Below, piece by piece: positions 61,316-64,000 of a stretch of DNA of 64,000 nucleotides. Numbering within the stretch: the stretch's first letter is position 1; each line of letters starts with the position of its first letter. The position numbers and the translations under genes were made by a program. A model generated the notes under the pieces. The model searched no databases. It was not told where the DNA came from and saw only the letters and a program-made list of their open reading frames with translations. This DNA is from Flavobacteriaceae bacterium (GTDB lineage: Bacteria; Bacteroidota; Bacteroidia; Flavobacteriales; Flavobacteriaceae): positions 682,001 to 746,000 of the forward strand of contig CP046177.1 in assembly GCA_014075215.1 (NCBI GenBank), written 5' to 3'.

Positions 61316-61585
61316 CATAACAAGACTTCTTCTATTTCTTGGTTGAAGCCCTTTCTTTTTACTCCTGTGATCGCAAAAGCTAAAAAAACACACCTTTTCG
61401 GGCACTCATTTTTCTAACTATTTGGGATCAAGCAAAAAAGTTGTGGGGAAGACTTGAATAAAAATTTTATCATTTCAGATTTTTTTTTAAATGAATATCC
61501 ATTAAATAACTGTTTATTAAGTTTTTAAACTCTATTGAATGATGCTTTTGCGATTGACTCAACTTAAATGTTTTCAATAATATCT
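61316..61585. other. Gap between tRNA-Gln and the restriction locus
   Basis: No gene or repeat recognised. I found no copy of the tRNA 3' end (a sign of an integration site) within this gap or to 64000. Confidence 0.4.
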
Positions 61586-61816
61586 TTAAAATCCCACAAG
61601 TTTTCGGATTGATCCACTATTTGCTCTGCCTTTTTTGAGTGATGGGTATATTTTCTGCTTGATATCTGAAATCTCATCTTTAAACTTTTTATTGGCTTTT
61701 TCCAACAATTCATTTTGGTGTTTCATGATGCTCAACAAATTGTTTATTGCATTAAGATTTTCCAATTGTGTGTAAACGATCTTTTCAAGATCTGCTTTTG
61801 TGTATCTGATACTCAT
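61586..61816 (-). CDS. Small hypothetical protein with coiled-coil
   Basis: 76 residues: MSIRYTKADLEKIV, then IMKHQNELLEKANKKFKDEI, a heptad-like helix, and a basic end. No family recognised. Divergent from the XRE gene across 167 bp, so it may belong to the restriction locus. Confidence 0.45.
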   Translation of the reverse strand: MSIRYTKADLEKIVYTQLENLNAINNLLSIMKHQNELLEKANKKFKDEISDIKQKIYPSLKKGRANSGSIRKLVGF

Positions 61817-61953
61817 AATTATGTTTTTAATTTCTAATAAAAAAACTTTAAAAATTTATTTATCCCTTTTTAAAGCATTTCAAAGTTATATAAAGATTTT
61901 TTAATCTCCTATTAAAACATATAATAATATTTTTCTTATTTATTTTTCTTGGT

Positions 61954-61961
61954 TATTTTTG
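61954..61961 (+). promoter_or_regulatory. Possible -7 element for the XRE gene
   Basis: TATTTTTG fits TAnnTTTG, 22 bases before the ATG. No clear -33. Confidence 0.35.
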
Positions 61962-61983
61962 TTAATAAATCATAGCAATTACT

Positions 61984-62190
61984 ATGGATAAGCCAATTTA
62001 TAATAGGATTAAAGCAGTTTTAGCTGAAAAGGGAAAAACGAATAACTGGTTAGCCGATGAAATAGATATGAATAAGAATACTATTTCAAAATGGTGTAGG
62101 AATGATATGCAACCAAGAATTGAAAACCTATTCCAAGTGGCAAGGATTTTGGATGTAGATGTGAGAGAACTTCTTATTTCAACAAAATAA
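61984..62190 (+). CDS. XRE-family helix-turn-helix regulator
   Basis: 68 residues, a bare lambda-repressor-like domain: YNRIKAVLAEKGKTNNWLADEIDMNKNTISKWCRN (HTH) and RIENLFQVARILDVDVRELL. Small proteins of this type directly upstream of a methylase (here 5 bp) control R-M expression. Confidence 0.9.
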   Translation: MDKPIYNRIKAVLAEKGKTNNWLADEIDMNKNTISKWCRNDMQPRIENLFQVARILDVDVRELLISTK

Positions 62191-62195
62191 TTTAA

Positions 62196-63267
62196 TTGGG
62201 AAATTTTAAAAACATACTAACCCAAACCCCTCTAAAGGCAGTTGACTTTTTCTGTGGAGGCGGTGGTATGAGTTATGGTATGCAAGAGGCAGGTGTAAAA
62301 GTGCTTGCAGGTATCGATAATGACTCAAACTGTAAAGAAACGTATGAAGCAAATATAAATGAAGCTTGCTTTATTGAGGAAGATGTATTCAAGTTAAAAG
62401 AAAAAGATTTACAAAAAAGGCTGGGGTTAAAAAAACGTGATAAAAATTTAATTCTGATTGGTTGTAGCCCTTGTCAATTTTGGAGTATTATAAATACGGA
62501 TAAAACCAAATCTGAAAAATCTAAAAATCTTCTTGTGGAGTTTAGAAGGTTTGTAGAGTATTTCCGTCCGGGATATGTGATAGTTGAAAATGTTCCCGGA
62601 GTATTGAGAAAAAAGAAAGAGAGCGGGTTAGCCGATTTTATCGATTGGCTAGAAAGTAATAAGTATCAAGTTCACTTTGACGTTCATAACACTAGCGATT
62701 ATGGTGTTCCTCAAAATAGAAAACGTTTTACACTTTTAGCTAATCGAGTATCAAAAAATAAAATATTCCCCAAAAAAGATGTTTTTAAGTTATCTGTAAA
62801 AGATGTTTTGGGAGAGCAAAATGGTTTTCCAAAAATTAATGCAGGTACTAAGGATGAAACAGCTTTTTTGCATACATCATCTAATTTGAAAGGTATAACA
62901 TTGGAACGCCTTCAAAATGTTAAAAAAGATGGTGGGGATAGAATGGGGTTTGCTAATATGGAGCATCTTCAATTGGATTGTTTTATAGGTAAAGATGATT
63001 CTTTTAAAGACACTTTTGGCAGGATGTGGTGGAATAGACCTGCTCCGACAATCACTACAAAATTTTTGAGTGGTTCCAAATGGAAGATTTGCACACCCTG
63101 AAGAAGACAGAGGAATTTCATTGAGAGAGGGCGCAGTACTCCAATCTTTTCCTAAAGACTATATTTTTAAGGGAATAAGTATGGCATCAATAGCACGTAT
63201 TATTGGAAATGCCGTACCTCCTGAATATGCAAAAAGAATTGGTAAAACAATGATTAATAATAGATAG
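62196..63267 (+). pseudogene. DNA (cytosine-5) methyltransferase, one frameshift near the end
   Basis: Two frames make one enzyme of about 357 residues. Frame 1 from TTG 62196: motif I LKAVDFFCGGGGMSYGMQEAG, IGCSPCQFWS (motif IV, catalytic Cys), VIVENVPGV (motif VI), QNRKRFTLLA (motif VIII), and RPAPTITTKFLSGS (start of IX), ending at 63101. Frame 2 (about 63080 to 63267): NGRFAHPEEDRGISLREGAV, QSFPKDYIF (motif IX-X), IGNAVPPEYAKRIG (motif X). One extra A in AAA at about 63079-63081 explains the break. There is no ATG before motif I, so TTG is the likely start. The break removes motif X from the main product; activity is doubtful. Confidence 0.88.
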
Positions 63268-63786
63268 TGAAAGGAAATCAAACAGATAAGTTATTAATGA
63301 AATTTGACCCAAGAACAATCGAACACTTGGGGATTCAAATGTATTCAACTCTTCCACCTGTTATAGCAGAACTTGTGAGTAATTCTTATGATGCTGAAGC
63401 GGAAGAAGTAACTATTCATTTGTTTGATGAAAAGGAAAAGGAAATTATTGTAGAGGATAATGGTCACGGAATGAGTTTTTCCGAAATTAATGATAAATTT
63501 CTTCTCATAGGGCGTAATCGTAGAGAAACGGAAAGCTCTCAAAAAAGTGAGAATAATAAAAGATATGTTATAGGTAAAAATAGGAAGTGATAAGTATAGT
63601 CCGAATAAAATCATAGCATATATTGTAGGTGGAGAAGTTGATTATAACGACAGAAAAACGCGAGATGAAATTGAGTCAATGTCAACAACTGATAAAGTAT
63701 ATGCCAAAACTTTTAATGAACTCCTCACTAATGCTCAGAATTATCATCACGAATTCATTGAAAAATATGAGCAGATGATTAATTAG
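63267..63786 (+). pseudogene. MORC-like GHKL ATPase of the restriction locus, internal deletion
   Basis: Frame 1, GTG 63267 to TGA 63588, is the start of a GHKL (gyrase/Hsp90/MutL) ATPase: VIAELVSNSYDAEAEEV (N box Asn/Asp) and IIVEDNGHGMSFSEI (G1 DxGxG), then IGRNRR. From about 63574 another frame carries on to TAG 63784-63786 as DKYSPNKIIAYIVGGEV and NELLTNAQNYHHEFIEKYE, a C-terminal tail. A normal protein of this kind has several hundred residues; most of the middle is missing, and the join is out of frame. R-M systems with MORC-like ATPases have been described beside 5mC methylases and Vsr, which fits this location. The ATPase here is dead. Confidence 0.75.
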
Positions 63787-63789
63787 GAA

Positions 63790-64000
63790 ATGGATATTTA
63801 TTCATCTGACAAAAGAAAGGATATAATGTCTAAAATCTCGGGTAAGGAAATCAAACCTGAAATAGTCGTTCGAAAATTTCTTTTTTCACAAGGATTTCGA
63901 TATAGAAAAAATGTCAAATATCTTCCCGGCAAACCCGATATTGTCCTTAAAAAGCATAAAGTAATTATTTTTGTAAATGGCTGTTTTTGGCATGGTCATA
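63790..64000 (+). CDS. vsr: Very short patch repair endonuclease Vsr (partial)
   Basis: 70 residues up to the window edge. Marks: SDKRKDIMSKISGKEIKPEIVVRK, FRYRKNVKYLPGKPDIVL (catalytic Asp in KPDIV) and IFVNGCFWHGH. Vsr nicks T:G mismatches made by deamination of 5-methylcytosine and so protects a Dcm-type methylase host. It lies 3 bp after the ATPase tail in the operon XRE-MTase-ATPase-Vsr. As far as it can be read it is intact. Confidence 0.9.
   Translation, partial: MDIYSSDKRKDIMSKISGKEIKPEIVVRKFLFSQGFRYRKNVKYLPGKPDIVLKKHKVIIFVNGCFWHGH

Noticed and set aside
61245..64000. tRNA-Gln as the integration site of a genomic island containing the R-M genes
   Set aside because: No integrase and no repeat of the tRNA 3' end were found within the window; the far boundary is outside it.

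Overview
The window is AT-rich DNA from a member of the Bacteroidetes, most likely family Flavobacteriaceae. The evidence is the gene content (SusC-style TonB receptors with a carboxypeptidase-like N-terminal domain, DUF547, DUF2723, DUF4286, LytTR/YYY-domain signalling, an arsenosugar cluster) and promoters of the TTG-N19-TAnnTTTG type, the clearest lying in front of tRNA-Gln. I cannot name the species.

Layout. 1-3.5 kb: the end of a thioredoxin-like gene, a DEAD-box helicase and an alpha-oxoamine synthase (serine-palmitoyltransferase or sulfonolipid type). 3.6-6.7 kb: a graveyard of mobile DNA with a polymorphic-toxin tip and immunity-like remnant, a short inverted-repeat element, a broken IS982, an intact IS110 with a candidate bridge-RNA hairpin, and a decayed IS3. 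6.8-12 kb: a seven-gene minus-strand arsenosugar operon (ArsM, purine nucleoside phosphorylase, glycosyltransferase, rhodanese, radical-SAM ArsS, AhpD-like protein, DUF547). 12-22 kb: queuosine-precursor transporter, fabD, an IS4 copy, a TonB receptor, pgi, an M23 peptidase and DUF3108. 22-26 kb: tryptophan and tyrosine catabolism (TDO, HPPD, HmgA). 26-33 kb: a second IS4 copy, a dead DUF1801 gene, an Fe-S/ferredoxin block (Mrp, NifU, FNR, ferredoxin) and an intact IS3. 33-44 kb: a TonB receptor with an SGNH hydrolase, sufS, an IS982 that cut a lipoprotein gene, then DUF4286-ksgA-mgtE. 44-54 kb: a tRNA/rRNA methyltransferase, mutS, tatA, an O-methyltransferase, a sigma/anti-sigma operon, panB, a 2-hydroxyacid dehydrogenase and small genes. 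54-58 kb: a LytS-like kinase and a LytTR regulator, both broken by frameshifts. 58-61 kb: a large DUF2723 membrane protein. 61-64 kb: tRNA-Gln, then a decaying restriction-modification locus (XRE, 5mC methylase, MORC-like GHKL ATPase, Vsr) that runs off the end.

Two themes stand out. First, the window is dense in transposable DNA at every size. There are four intact or nearly intact insertion sequences of families IS110, IS4 (twice), IS3 and IS982, and at least four families of short non-coding elements with terminal inverted repeats. One of these shares its ends with the resident IS982, and another has a perfect 10-bp target duplication. Second, an unusual number of genes carry one or two frameshifts or nonsense codons (four-helix bundle protein, DUF1801, a lipoprotein, kinase, regulator, methylase, ATPase). 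This suggests ongoing genome decay, although sequencing error cannot be excluded for the single-base cases.
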